Positions 1 through 5,023 of a stretch of 5,023 nt of DNA are shown piece by piece. Numbering within the stretch: position 1 is the first letter of the stretch; each line of letters begins with the position of its first letter. A program made the position numbers and the translations under genes. A model generated the notes under the pieces. The model was not told where the DNA came from and made no database searches. It was given only the letters and a program-made list of their open reading frames with translations. The DNA lies in the NCBI GenBank assembly GCA_021826565.1, contig JAKAZJ010000205.1, positions 1-5,023 of the forward strand. The letters run 5' to 3'. The DNA is from Pseudomonadota bacterium. Its GTDB lineage: Bacteria > Pseudomonadota > Alphaproteobacteria > Acetobacterales > Acetobacteraceae.

Positions 1-108
1 CGCGCCGTGGCCGGTGCCGGGGGCGGGTCCCTGCGTCAGGCGCCAAGCCAGCGCCGCCGCGGCCAGCACCGCGACACCACCCCAGATCATGCGTCCGCGT
101 CGTGCCAC
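1..108 (-). CDS. RND efflux periplasmic adaptor (membrane fusion protein), N-terminal fragment
   Basis: This is the first 36 codons of a gene that runs off the left edge. It starts at GTG 108-106. The peptide reads (M)ARRGRMIWGGVAVLAAAA and continues to GPAPGTGHGA: a short arginine-rich head, one hydrophobic segment at about residues 7-24, then a Pro/Gly/Ala-rich stretch. That is the usual start of MdtA/AcrA-like (HlyD-family) adaptors, which are anchored in the inner membrane and bridge an RND pump to the outer-membrane channel. The GTG was chosen over the in-frame ATG at 90-88 because a GGAGA lies 8 bases upstream of the GTG. Only 3 bases separate it from the stop of the upstream efflux lipoprotein gene, so the two are almost certainly co-transcribed. 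No diagnostic adaptor domain (biotinyl-lipoyl-like, beta-barrel) is inside the window, so the product is inferred from context and the N-terminal pattern. Confidence 0.68.
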   Translation of the reverse strand, partial: MARRGRMIWGGVAVLAAAALAWRLTQGPAPGTGHGA

Positions 109-111
109 CGT

Positions 112-1512
112 CTATTTCTCCTGCTTGGCCGGCATGATCCAGCCGCCGCCCAGCGCCTTGTACAATGCCACCGAGGCCGATAGCCGCGTCAGCCGGGCAT
201 CGACCAGCGTGTTTTCATCCGACAGCAGCGTCTGTTCCGCGGTCAGGACGGTGCCGATATCGATCACGCCCGCGCGCAGCTGCGCCTCTGCCGCGGTCAG
301 GGCGGCGCGGGCGCGGGCGACGGCGCGGGCCTGCAAGGCTTCCTGGCGCGTGGCGTAGCGCAGCGCGGTCAGGCTGGTCTCGGTGTCGGAGAATGCCTGT
401 ACCACCGCGGCTTCATAGGCGGCGATATATTCCCGATACGTGGCGCGGTTCACCCGCAAGGTGGCGCGGCGCGCGCCACCCTCGAACAGCGGCGCGCTCA
501 GGGACGAAGCGGCGGAGAGCAGGGTGGATCCGGGCACGAACAGCGCGTTCAGTGCCGCGGACTGCCAGCCGGCGCTGCCGGTCAGATCGATGGTGGGGAA
601 GAAGGCGGCGATCGCGGCGCGCACATTGGCATTGGCGGCGATCAGGTTCTGCTCGGCAACCGCGATGTCGGGACGGCGGACCAGCAGGGCGGACGGCAGG
701 CCGGGGCGCAACCGGGGGACCTGCAGCGCGGCCAGCGTGCCGCCGGCCACATCCATGAACTCCGGCGCCTGGCCGGTCAGGGTGCCGAGCGCGATGATCT
801 GCTGGCGATACAGCGATTGCAGGTTGGGAATCGTGGCAGCCTCGGCCGCGACCAGGGCGGCCTGCTGGGCGACGGTGGGGTCATCGACCACGCCGGCGGC
901 AAATTCGGCGCGCAGCTGCGCCAGCAAGCCGCGCGCGGCTTTCAGATTGCGGCGGGCGATGCGCAGCAGATCGGCATCGGCCAGGGCCTGGAGATAGGTG
1001 GTGGCGACCGCGGCCTCGGCGGTCAGGGCGACGGTGGCGGCGTTGAAGCTTGCGGCGGCGGCGTTGGCACGGGCAGCGTCCAGCGCGTCGCGGGTCTTGC
1101 CCCAGAAATCGATCTGGTACGACGCCTGGAAACTGGCGGCGAACTGGCGCGTATCGATCGCCTGGCCACGCGCGCCGCCACCGGATTGGGTGAAGCTGCC
1201 GCTGCCGGCTGCGCCCAGCGTCGGCAGCAGGGGGGCGGCGGCGCCGGCGACCTCGGCATTGGCGATCTCGATCTGCGCCACCGCCTCCCGCACCGAGAAA
1301 TTGCGGGTGCGCGCCTGCGCGACCAGCTGGGTCAGCTCGGGCGAGCCGTAGTGGCGCCAAAACCCGGGTGCCGGCCAGTCCGGGCCGCCGGTAGCGGCGG
1401 AGAAGCGCGCCGGCGTGGGTGGATGCAGGGCGCGGAACGCCGGACCCACCTGACAGCCGGCGAGAATAACGGCGCCGGCGAGCGCGGCGAAGCGGCGAAG
1501 AACGGCGATCAT
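112..1512 (-). CDS. RND efflux system outer-membrane channel lipoprotein, NodT family
   Basis: A 466-residue TolC/OEP-superfamily channel, forming the outer-membrane exit duct of a tripartite RND drug-efflux pump. The chosen start, ATG 1512-1510, gives a lipoprotein signal peptide: MIAVLRR, a hydrophobic core, then the lipobox LAGC with acylated Cys20, followed by the typical QVGPAF. Family hallmarks are YQIDFWGK at 132-139, the second-repeat signature RRPDIAVAEQ from 279 followed by AAFFPTIDLTGSAGW (303-317), and the C-terminal LYKALGGGW at 450-458. Two OEP repeats are visible, roughly residues 50-250 and 270-455, and the length is usual for NodT/OprM proteins. The frame is open further upstream to a TTG at 1590, but that would add 26 residues before the signal peptide and is unlikely. 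No good Shine-Dalgarno precedes the start. The next gene, 3 bases downstream, is an adaptor fragment, which supports an efflux operon. The substrate cannot be told. Confidence 0.93.
   Translation of the reverse strand: MIAVLRRFAALAGAVILAGCQVGPAFRALHPPTPARFSAATGGPDWPAPGFWRHYGSPELTQLVAQARTRNFSVREAVAQIEIANAEVAGAAAPLLPTLGAAGSGSFTQSGGGARGQAIDTRQFAASFQASYQIDFWGKTRDALDAARANAAAASFNAATVALTAEAAVATTYLQALADADLLRIARRNLKAARGLLAQLRAEFAAGVVDDPTVAQQAALVAAEAATIPNLQSLYRQQIIALGTLTGQAPEFMDVAGGTLAALQVPRLRPGLPSALLVRRPDIAVAEQNLIAANANVRAAIAAFFPTIDLTGSAGWQSAALNALFVPGSTLLSAASSLSAPLFEGGARRATLRVNRATYREYIAAYEAAVVQAFSDTETSLTALRYATRQEALQARAVARARAALTAAEAQLRAGVIDIGTVLTAEQTLLSDENTLVDARLTRLSASVALYKALGGGWIMPAKQEK
117..121 (-). 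promoter_or_regulatory. Shine-Dalgarno for the efflux adaptor GTG start
   Basis: The minus strand reads GGAGA here, 8 bases before GTG 108-106 and 26 bases before the alternative ATG 90-88. It lies inside the last codons of the upstream lipoprotein gene, so translation of the two is probably coupled. This site decides the adaptor start. Confidence 0.65.
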
Positions 1513-1531
1513 GGGCGGCGTCTGCGACCCG

Positions 1532-1537
1532 ATTGTA
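1532..1537 (-). promoter_or_regulatory. Possible -10 element for the efflux operon
   Basis: The minus strand reads TACAAT, five of six matches to the sigma-70 -10 consensus and an AT-rich island in GC-rich DNA. It ends 19 bases before the lipoprotein ATG. I find no convincing -35 at 16-18 bases. A start here would leave a leader of only about a dozen bases with no Shine-Dalgarno. Weak evidence. Confidence 0.25.
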
Positions 1538-1639
1538 ACTGCCGTATTGCGTCGGATCGTGCCCGCGCGCCAGGGCGGGCGGTCAGCCAAGTGGCGCGGT
1601 CAGAGGCAGGGTCCCGGCTTGAACCGGGATACCGCCCCC

Positions 1640-1684
1640 GCGCCGAAGCGCGCCGCGGCCCCAGCGCCGAAGCGCGCCGCGGCC
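1640..1684. repeat. 21-bp perfect direct repeat, two copies with a 3-base spacer
   Basis: Positions 1640-1660 and 1664-1684 are identical 21-mers beginning GCGCCGAAGC and ending CCGCGGCC, separated by CCA, so the period is 24 bases. On the minus strand each copy contains GCGC-TTCG-GCGC, a short stem closed by a C(UUCG)G tetraloop; the copy at 1640 extends to a 5-bp stem (1639-1652). The repeat lies between the aldolase stop and the efflux lipoprotein start. A period divisible by three could suggest coding repeats, but the only plus-strand frame through it runs antisense into the aldolase gene and looks spurious. Confidence 0.85.
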
Positions 1685-1704
1685 GAGGAATGCCGGCCGC
1701 GGCG
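1675..1704 (-). terminator. Strong GC hairpin after the aldolase gene, possible terminator
   Basis: A perfect 11-bp inverted repeat: arm 1675-1685 (CGCCGCGGCCG) and arm 1694-1704 (CGGCCGCGGCG), with an 8-base loop. It begins 9 bases beyond the aldolase stop on that gene's strand. No T-tract follows on either side, so it is not a classical intrinsic terminator. It may act as a transcript-end stabiliser or a rho-assisted stop. The UUCG stem-loops lie immediately downstream. Confidence 0.42.
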
Positions 1705-1713
1705 TGCGTCTGT

Positions 1714-2499
1714 TCAGCCCTTCGCCGCCACCGCGCCGGCGGTCTTGCGGATCTCGTCCACGGTGGATTTCGCCGCGCGCATCATCAGCGAGCTGTCATT
1801 GCCCACGGTGACGAAGCGGAACCCCATGCCGATCATCCGCGCCGCATAGGCGGCCGAGCCATTGTGCAGCCCGGCAAACAGGCCGCGCTTGGAGGTCTCA
1901 CGGATCAGCATCTCGTAGATGCCCAGGATTTTCGGCTCCTCCCGGTCCAGGATCGGCACCATGCCGAGCGAGAATCCCAGATCCGACGGGCCGACATAGA
2001 TGCCGGAGATGCCGGGCACGTCCAGGATCGCGCCGATATTGTCGATCGCTTCCTGGGTTTCGATCATCGGCATGACCAGGACTTCGTCGTTGGCGATCGC
2101 TTGGTAGCTGGTGCTTTCGCCATAGGCGCCGGCGCGAATCGGGCCGTTGGAGCGCTTGCCGGCGGGCGGATACAGGCAGGATTCCACCAGGCGCTGCGCT
2201 TCGGCCTTGTTGTTGACCATCGGGCAGATCACGCCCCAGGCCCCGCCGTCCAACACCTTGCCGATGATCCCCGGCTCGTTCCACGGCACCCGGACCAGCG
2301 GCGTGACGGGCTGCGCGCCCATGCCGTGGAAGCACTGCACCATGGACAGGTAGTCCTGCACCCCGTGCTGCATGTCCACGGTCACGCTGTCCCAGCCGCA
2401 TTGCGCCATGACTTCGGCGGAGAAGCCGGACGGAATGGCGAGCCACCCGTTCACCACCGCTTTTCCGGCCTTCAGCCGCTCTTTCGCCTTGTTGAGCAT
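1714..2499 (-). CDS. HpcH/HpaI-family class II aldolase (4-hydroxy-2-oxo-acid aldolase type)
   Basis: A 261-residue cytoplasmic TIM-barrel aldolase. The family (HpaI, GarL, related enzymes) reversibly cleaves 4-hydroxy-2-oxo acids to pyruvate plus an aldehyde, using a divalent metal. The active-site pattern aligns with E. coli HpaI at nearly the same numbering: DMQHG with His45, VRVPWNEP with Arg70, PMIE with Glu147 and GPSDL with Asp173 (metal ligands, equivalent to Glu149 and Asp175), plus the conserved YPPAGKR at 110-116. The length is normal. Position 44 is Gln, where E. coli HpaI has Glu. ATG 2499-2497 has AGGAGG 11 bases upstream and a promoter-like element further up. The gene is divergent from the MBL hydrolase and stands alone on its strand. 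Substrate is not predictable: homoprotocatechuate-pathway enzymes such as hpaH/hpaE are not nearby, so a specific HpaI assignment is not justified. Confidence 0.92.
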   Translation of the reverse strand: MLNKAKERLKAGKAVVNGWLAIPSGFSAEVMAQCGWDSVTVDMQHGVQDYLSMVQCFHGMGAQPVTPLVRVPWNEPGIIGKVLDGGAWGVICPMVNNKAEAQRLVESCLYPPAGKRSNGPIRAGAYGESTSYQAIANDEVLVMPMIETQEAIDNIGAILDVPGISGIYVGPSDLGFSLGMVPILDREEPKILGIYEMLIRETSKRGLFAGLHNGSAAYAARMIGMGFRFVTVGNDSSLMMRAAKSTVDEIRKTAGAVAAKG

Positions 2500-2510
2500 C
2501 GTCCTGGATT

Positions 2511-2516
2511 CCTCCT
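2511..2516 (-). promoter_or_regulatory. Ribosome binding site of the aldolase gene
   Basis: The minus strand reads AGGAGG, 11 bases before ATG 2499-2497. The spacing is a little long. A second AGGA (2505-2502) is only 2 bases from the ATG and too close to be the main site. Confidence 0.6.
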
Positions 2517-2528
2517 GATAAGAGGGCG

Positions 2529-2556
2529 GACGCTAGGCGTGGGGGTAGGGAGCGTC
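2529..2556. promoter_or_regulatory. Short dyad overlapping the aldolase promoter, possible operator
   Basis: GACGCT at 2529-2534 and its exact reverse complement AGCGTC at 2551-2556 lie 22 bases apart, start to start. That is two helical turns, so both half-sites would face the same side of the DNA. The left half covers most of the putative -10 and the right half most of the -35. This is typical repressor-operator geometry, but with only six bases per arm it could be chance. No regulator gene is in the window. Confidence 0.25.
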
Positions 2557-2558
2557 AA
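2530..2558 (-). promoter_or_regulatory. Putative sigma-70-type promoter of the aldolase gene
   Basis: The minus strand shows TTGACG (2558-2553, five of six to TTGACA), a 17-base spacer and TAGCGT (2535-2530, matching TATAAT at three positions, the conserved TA and final T). The predicted transcript would start near 2523 and carry a leader of about 23 bases including the AGGAGG. A strong -35, exact 17-base spacing and the right distance make it plausible; the -10 is weak. A dyad GACGCT/AGCGTC overlaps both hexamers. Confidence 0.4.
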
Positions 2559-2653
2559 TCGAATGGGGACGCCGTGGCAGGCCGGCGCTGGTGACATAGC
2601 GCGGCTTGCCCCGCGCCGCCGGTTGTGGCGAGGTGGCGACAGGAAACGCCACC

Positions 2654-2664
2654 AGGAAAGGGAG
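2654..2664 (+). promoter_or_regulatory. Ribosome binding site of the MBL hydrolase gene
   Basis: A purine run, AGGAAAGGGAG, ends 9 bases before ATG 2674. It fixes the start of the MBL hydrolase even though its frame stays open for some 1.8 kb upstream. Confidence 0.7.
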
Positions 2665-2673
2665 TCCCCCGCG

Positions 2674-3546
2674 ATGAGCACCACGCTGCGCTTGGGTGAT
2701 CTGACCGTGCACCGGATCGTCGAGATGGAAATCCCGTTCACCGATCCCTACGAGTTCATGCCCGGGCTGACGCCGGCGCAGCTGGAGGGCAACCGCGGCT
2801 GGATGCAGGACATGCGGGCGTTGGACCCGGATACGGGCAAGCTGGTGCTGTGCTTCCAGTCCTATGTCGTGCGCACGCCGCACCACGTCATCCTGGTGGA
2901 TAGCTGCGTCGGCAACGACAAGGACCGCGCCACCCGGCCGCCCTGGCACATGAAGACCGACGATGCCTGGATGCGCGGCCTGGCCGCGCACGGGCTGAGC
3001 GTGGCCGATATCGACATCGTGATGTGCACCCATCTGCACGTGGATCACGTGGGCTGGAACACCAGACTGGAGAACGGGCGCTGGGTGCCGACCTTCCCGA
3101 AGGCGCGATATCTGTTCTCGAAGAAGGAGTACGATTACTGGGCTGAACAGAACGCGCGCACGCCGATTGCCTGTATCGCCGACAGCGTGCTGCCGATCAC
3201 CGAGGCGGGACGAGCGGATCTGGTGTCCTCGTCGCACGCCATCGATGACGATGTGCGCCTGATCCCGACGCCGGGACACACGCCGGATCATTTCGCGGTG
3301 GAGATCGGGCGCGGGCGGACCGCGGCGATCCTGACCGGAGATCTGATCCACTCGCCGTTGCAGGCGCGCTATCCCGAGCTGTGGATGCGCGCCGATACCG
3401 ACCCGCAACAGGGGATTGCCACGCGGCGGGCGTTTCTGGAACGCGCGACGGCAGAGCGGATCCTGTGCTGCACGGGACATTTCCCGTCACCGTCGGCCGC
3501 GCGTTTCTCTCGCCAGGGCGACGGGTTCCGCTGCGATCCGGCCTGA
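2674..3546 (+). CDS. MBL-fold metallo-hydrolase (lactonase-like)
   Basis: A 290-residue soluble protein with the complete metallo-beta-lactamase-fold metal site: THLHVDHVGW carries His120, His122, Asp124 and His125; PTPGHTPDH carries His202; TGDLIH carries Asp223; CTGHFPSP carries His269. These seven ligands make a two-metal hydrolase site, as in AHL lactonases, methyl-parathion-hydrolase-like enzymes and many uncharacterised MBL hydrolases. The extended N-terminal region (to about residue 60), before the core strand and VILVDSCVGND, is common in that branch. No signal peptide is seen, so it is probably cytoplasmic. The start is ATG 2674 because a good Shine-Dalgarno precedes it; the frame is open far upstream only because of GC-rich antisense sequence. 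dinB follows 9 bases after the stop, in the same frame. Substrate is unknown; a lactone or ester is a guess from the family. The gene is divergent from an aldolase, so a role in the same catabolic route is possible but unproven. Confidence 0.92.
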   Translation: MSTTLRLGDLTVHRIVEMEIPFTDPYEFMPGLTPAQLEGNRGWMQDMRALDPDTGKLVLCFQSYVVRTPHHVILVDSCVGNDKDRATRPPWHMKTDDAWMRGLAAHGLSVADIDIVMCTHLHVDHVGWNTRLENGRWVPTFPKARYLFSKKEYDYWAEQNARTPIACIADSVLPITEAGRADLVSSSHAIDDDVRLIPTPGHTPDHFAVEIGRGRTAAILTGDLIHSPLQARYPELWMRADTDPQQGIATRRAFLERATAERILCCTGHFPSPSAARFSRQGDGFRCDPA

Positions 3547-3555
3547 GTCCGGGTC

Positions 3556-4626
3556 ATGCCGGACGGGGTGCGGCGGATCATCCATGTCGATATGGATGCG
3601 TTCTTCGCCTCCGTCGAGCAGCGCGACAACCCGGTGCTGCGCGGCCTGCCGGTGGCGGTGGGCGGCGAACGCGCGCGCGGCGTGGTGGCGGCGGCGAGCT
3701 ACGAGGCGCGGCGCTTCGGGGTGCGCTCCGCCATGCCGTCGGTGACGGCGCGGCGGCTTTGCCCCGACCTGGTGTTCGTGCCGCCGCGGTTCGAGGCGTA
3801 TCGCGCGGTGTCGGCGCAGATTCATGAAATCTTCGCCCGCTACACACCCCTGATCCAGCCGCTGTCGCTGGACGAGGCGTATCTGGACGTGACCGACCCG
3901 TTGCGCCCGCTGGGTTCGGCCACGGCGATCGCCGAGGAAATCCGCGCCGCGATTCGTGCCGAGACCGGACTGACCGCCTCGGCCGGGGTGTCCTACAACA
4001 AGTTCCTGGCCAAGCTGGCGTCCGATCACCGCAAGCCGGACGGGATTTTCGTGATCACGCCGCGGCTGGGGGCGGCGTTCGTGGCCGGGCTGAACGTGGC
4101 GCGGTTCCATGGGATCGGACCACGCACCGCGGAACGGATGGCAGCCCTCGGGATCGTGACGGGGCAGGATCTGCGCGCGTGCGAGGCGGCGTTCCTGGTG
4201 CGGCATTTCGGCAAAGCGGGGCAGTTCTATTTCGGCCTGGCGCGTGGCGAGGACGCGCGGCCGGTGAACCCGGACCGCACCCGCAAGTCGCTGGGCGCGG
4301 AGCGGACCTTCGCGGTCGATCTGACCGCCTGGCCCGCGGCGGCGGCGGCCCTGGCGCCGTTATGTGCGCGGGTGTTCGCGGCCTGCGCGGCGGCGGGTCA
4401 TGCGCCGCGCGGCGTGACGGTGAAGCTGAAATACGCGGATTTCCGCCTGGTGACGCGCAGCCGCAGCTTTGCGGTGCCGATCGGGGCGGCGGCGGGGCTG
4501 GAGGAAGCGGCGTTGGCGCTGCTGGCGCCGCTGTTCCCGCCGGCGCGGCCGGTGCGCCTGTTGGGGGTTAGTGTGTCGGGGATGGAGGGCGGGAAGGCGG
4601 CGCAGCTGCCGCTGGGTTTGGGGTAG
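3556..4626 (+). CDS. dinB: DNA polymerase IV (Y-family translesion polymerase)
   Basis: A 356-residue DinB, close to E. coli Pol IV in length (about 351). It copies past damaged template bases with low fidelity. Visible landmarks: IIHVDMDAFFASVE at the palm start, with metal-binding Asp12 and steric-gate Phe17; PLSLDEAYLD with catalytic Asp106 and Glu107; SYNKFLAKLASDHRKPDG at 146-163; a helix-hairpin-helix thumb region around GIGPRTAERMAALGI (186-200); RKSLGAERTF at 243-252 opening the little-finger domain; and QLPLGL at 350-355, a C-terminal beta-clamp-binding motif like the QLVLGL end of E. coli Pol IV. All catalytic residues are intact. The start is bounded: the upstream MBL stop is in the same frame, only three codons earlier. 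There is no obvious Shine-Dalgarno, so translation is probably coupled to the MBL gene. I see no alphaproteobacterial LexA box (GTTC-N7-GTTC) upstream, so SOS control is not supported by this sequence. Confidence 0.96.
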   Translation: MPDGVRRIIHVDMDAFFASVEQRDNPVLRGLPVAVGGERARGVVAAASYEARRFGVRSAMPSVTARRLCPDLVFVPPRFEAYRAVSAQIHEIFARYTPLIQPLSLDEAYLDVTDPLRPLGSATAIAEEIRAAIRAETGLTASAGVSYNKFLAKLASDHRKPDGIFVITPRLGAAFVAGLNVARFHGIGPRTAERMAALGIVTGQDLRACEAAFLVRHFGKAGQFYFGLARGEDARPVNPDRTRKSLGAERTFAVDLTAWPAAAAALAPLCARVFAACAAAGHAPRGVTVKLKYADFRLVTRSRSFAVPIGAAAGLEEAALALLAPLFPPARPVRLLGVSVSGMEGGKAAQLPLGLG

Positions 4627-4676
4627 GGGCCTGCTTGGCGCGGTCGCCGTTCAAGCCGCCCGCCGAGCGATGGGCG

Positions 4677-4691
4677 CCCCGGCCCCCGGGG
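4677..4691. other. Small GC hairpin after dinB
   Basis: CCCCGG (4677-4682) pairs with CCGGGG (4686-4691) around a three-base loop, about 50 bases beyond the dinB stop. There is no T-tract. It could help end the dinB transcript, but this is weak. Confidence 0.2.
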
Positions 4692-4715
4692 TCTGCCCCT
4701 GCGGTTTCCGCCCGC

Positions 4716-4741
4716 GGCGGCAACACGCACAAATTGCCGCC
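4716..4741. terminator. Hairpin between convergent dinB and thioesterase genes, possible bidirectional terminator
   Basis: GGCGGCAA (4716-4723) and TTGCCGCC (4734-4741) form a perfect 8-bp stem with a 10-base loop. It starts 7 bases after the thioesterase stop on the minus strand and about 90 bases after the dinB stop on the plus strand. Neither side has the T-tract of an intrinsic terminator. Its place between convergent genes is the main reason for the call. Confidence 0.38.
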
Positions 4742-4748
4742 CCGCTCC

Positions 4749-5023
4749 CTATGGCTCCGTGACCGGCCGCGGCTTCCCCGCCGCGTCCACCGCGACCAGA
4801 ACGAACTCCCCGCTGGTCACTCGGAACCGGTCCTCCCGCCCGCGCCGCAGCGCCCAGGCCTCCACCGCCAAGGTGATCGAACTCCGCCCGATCCGCGCCA
4901 CCTCGGTATAGCAGCACACCACGTCGCCCACTTTCACCGGCCGCAGGAACTCCAGCCGCGAAACTGCCGCCGTCGCCACCCGCCCATGCGCCACCGCGGA
5001 GGCCGACGTCCCCGCCGCCAGAT
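4749..5023 (-). CDS. yciA: Acyl-CoA thioesterase, YciA-type hotdog fold, C-terminal part
   Basis: Ninety codons of a gene whose start lies beyond the right edge; the stop is TAG at 4751-4749. It hydrolyses acyl-CoA thioesters to free acid and CoA in the cytoplasm. The stretch AHGRVATAAVSRLEFLRPV, then KVGDVVCCYTEVARIGRSSITL and VEAW, matches the core of YciA (E. coli AHGRVVT, FLRPVAVGDVVCCY, VEVW), and it ends GKPRPVTEP, much as YciA ends with GKPRALP. By comparison with YciA's roughly 130 residues, about 40 N-terminal residues are missing, including the conserved N(A)xGxIFGG region. The frame continues upstream to the window edge without a stop, so the GTG at 4994 is not the start. It converges with dinB, and no functional tie to it is visible. 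Confidence 0.92.
   Translation of the reverse strand, partial: LAAGTSASAVAHGRVATAAVSRLEFLRPVKVGDVVCCYTEVARIGRSSITLAVEAWALRRGREDRFRVTSGEFVLVAVDAAGKPRPVTEP

Noticed and set aside
1513..1590. N-terminal extension of the efflux lipoprotein to a TTG at 1590
   Set aside because: It would put 26 Arg/Thr/Pro-containing residues before an otherwise perfect lipoprotein signal peptide (lipobox LAGC at residues 17-20 from ATG 1512).
1511..1849. A plus-strand open frame with an apparent APKRAAAP-type peptide repeat
   Set aside because: The repeat comes from the 21-bp noncoding direct repeat. The frame continues antisense into the aldolase 3' end and has no plausible ribosome binding site.
2591..2620. 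GTGACA as a -35 for the MBL hydrolase
   Set aside because: It matches five of six -35 bases, but no AT-containing -10 lies 16-18 bases downstream; that position is pure GC sequence.
817..2673. A very long stop-free plus-strand stretch in frame with the MBL hydrolase, which would give a 909-residue protein
   Set aside because: It runs antisense through the efflux lipoprotein and the aldolase, which have clear family motifs. The residue content is low-complexity Gly/Arg/Ala, and a good ribosome binding site marks the real start at 2674. It is a GC-bias shadow.
2533..3480. A 315-residue minus-strand open frame over the MBL hydrolase
   Set aside because: It is antisense to a gene with all seven metal ligands, its composition is Arg/His/Pro-rich, and no domain is recognisable. 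It is a shadow frame.
3529..3543. A LexA-box-like GTTC-N7 element just upstream of dinB
   Set aside because: GTTC is followed seven bases later by ATCC rather than GTTC, so only one half-site fits. It also lies inside the MBL coding region.
3487..4206. A 239-residue minus-strand open frame over dinB
   Set aside because: It lies antisense to the catalytic core of DinB, with Arg/His-rich composition and no recognisable domain. It is a shadow.

Overview
The window is very GC-rich DNA with dense coding, strong third-position G/C bias and many open shadow frames. Protein signatures (a NodT-type outer-membrane lipoprotein, alphaproteobacterial-style YciA and DinB sequences) suggest an alphaproteobacterium, perhaps in the Acetobacteraceae/Rhodospirillales. 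That placement is inferred from sequence character alone. I see no sign of a mobile element, CRISPR array, tRNA or rRNA.

Layout from left to right. (1) Positions 1-1512, minus strand: an RND multidrug-efflux operon. The first gene encodes a NodT-family outer-membrane channel lipoprotein. The second begins 3 bases after its stop, has a clear Shine-Dalgarno and a GTG start, and is the first 36 codons of the periplasmic adaptor; the rest, and presumably the inner-membrane pump, lie beyond the left edge. (2) Positions 1513-1713: a noncoding gap holding a 21-bp tandem repeat and a cluster of strong hairpins, likely the 3' end of the aldolase transcript plus the efflux operon's leader. (3) Positions 1714-2499, minus strand: an HpcH/HpaI-family class II aldolase with its catalytic residues in place. 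(4) Positions 2500-2673: a divergent intergenic region with a credible promoter for the aldolase, overlapped by a short dyad, and a good ribosome binding site for the gene to the right. (5) Positions 2674-4626, plus strand: a probable two-gene operon of an MBL-fold metallo-hydrolase (all seven metal ligands visible) and dinB, DNA polymerase IV, in the same reading frame with only a stop codon and 9 bases between them. (6) Positions 4627-4748: a convergent gap with hairpins. (7) Positions 4749-5023, minus strand: the C-terminal part of a YciA-type acyl-CoA thioesterase, running off the right edge.

The genes look like ordinary chromosomal housekeeping and accessory metabolism: drug efflux, keto-acid/aldol catabolism, an uncharacterised hydrolase, translesion synthesis and CoA-ester turnover. 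I found no convincing new biological system. The points most worth checking are the repeat/hairpin cluster at 1612-1704, the dyad over the aldolase promoter, and the tight in-frame coupling of the MBL hydrolase to dinB.
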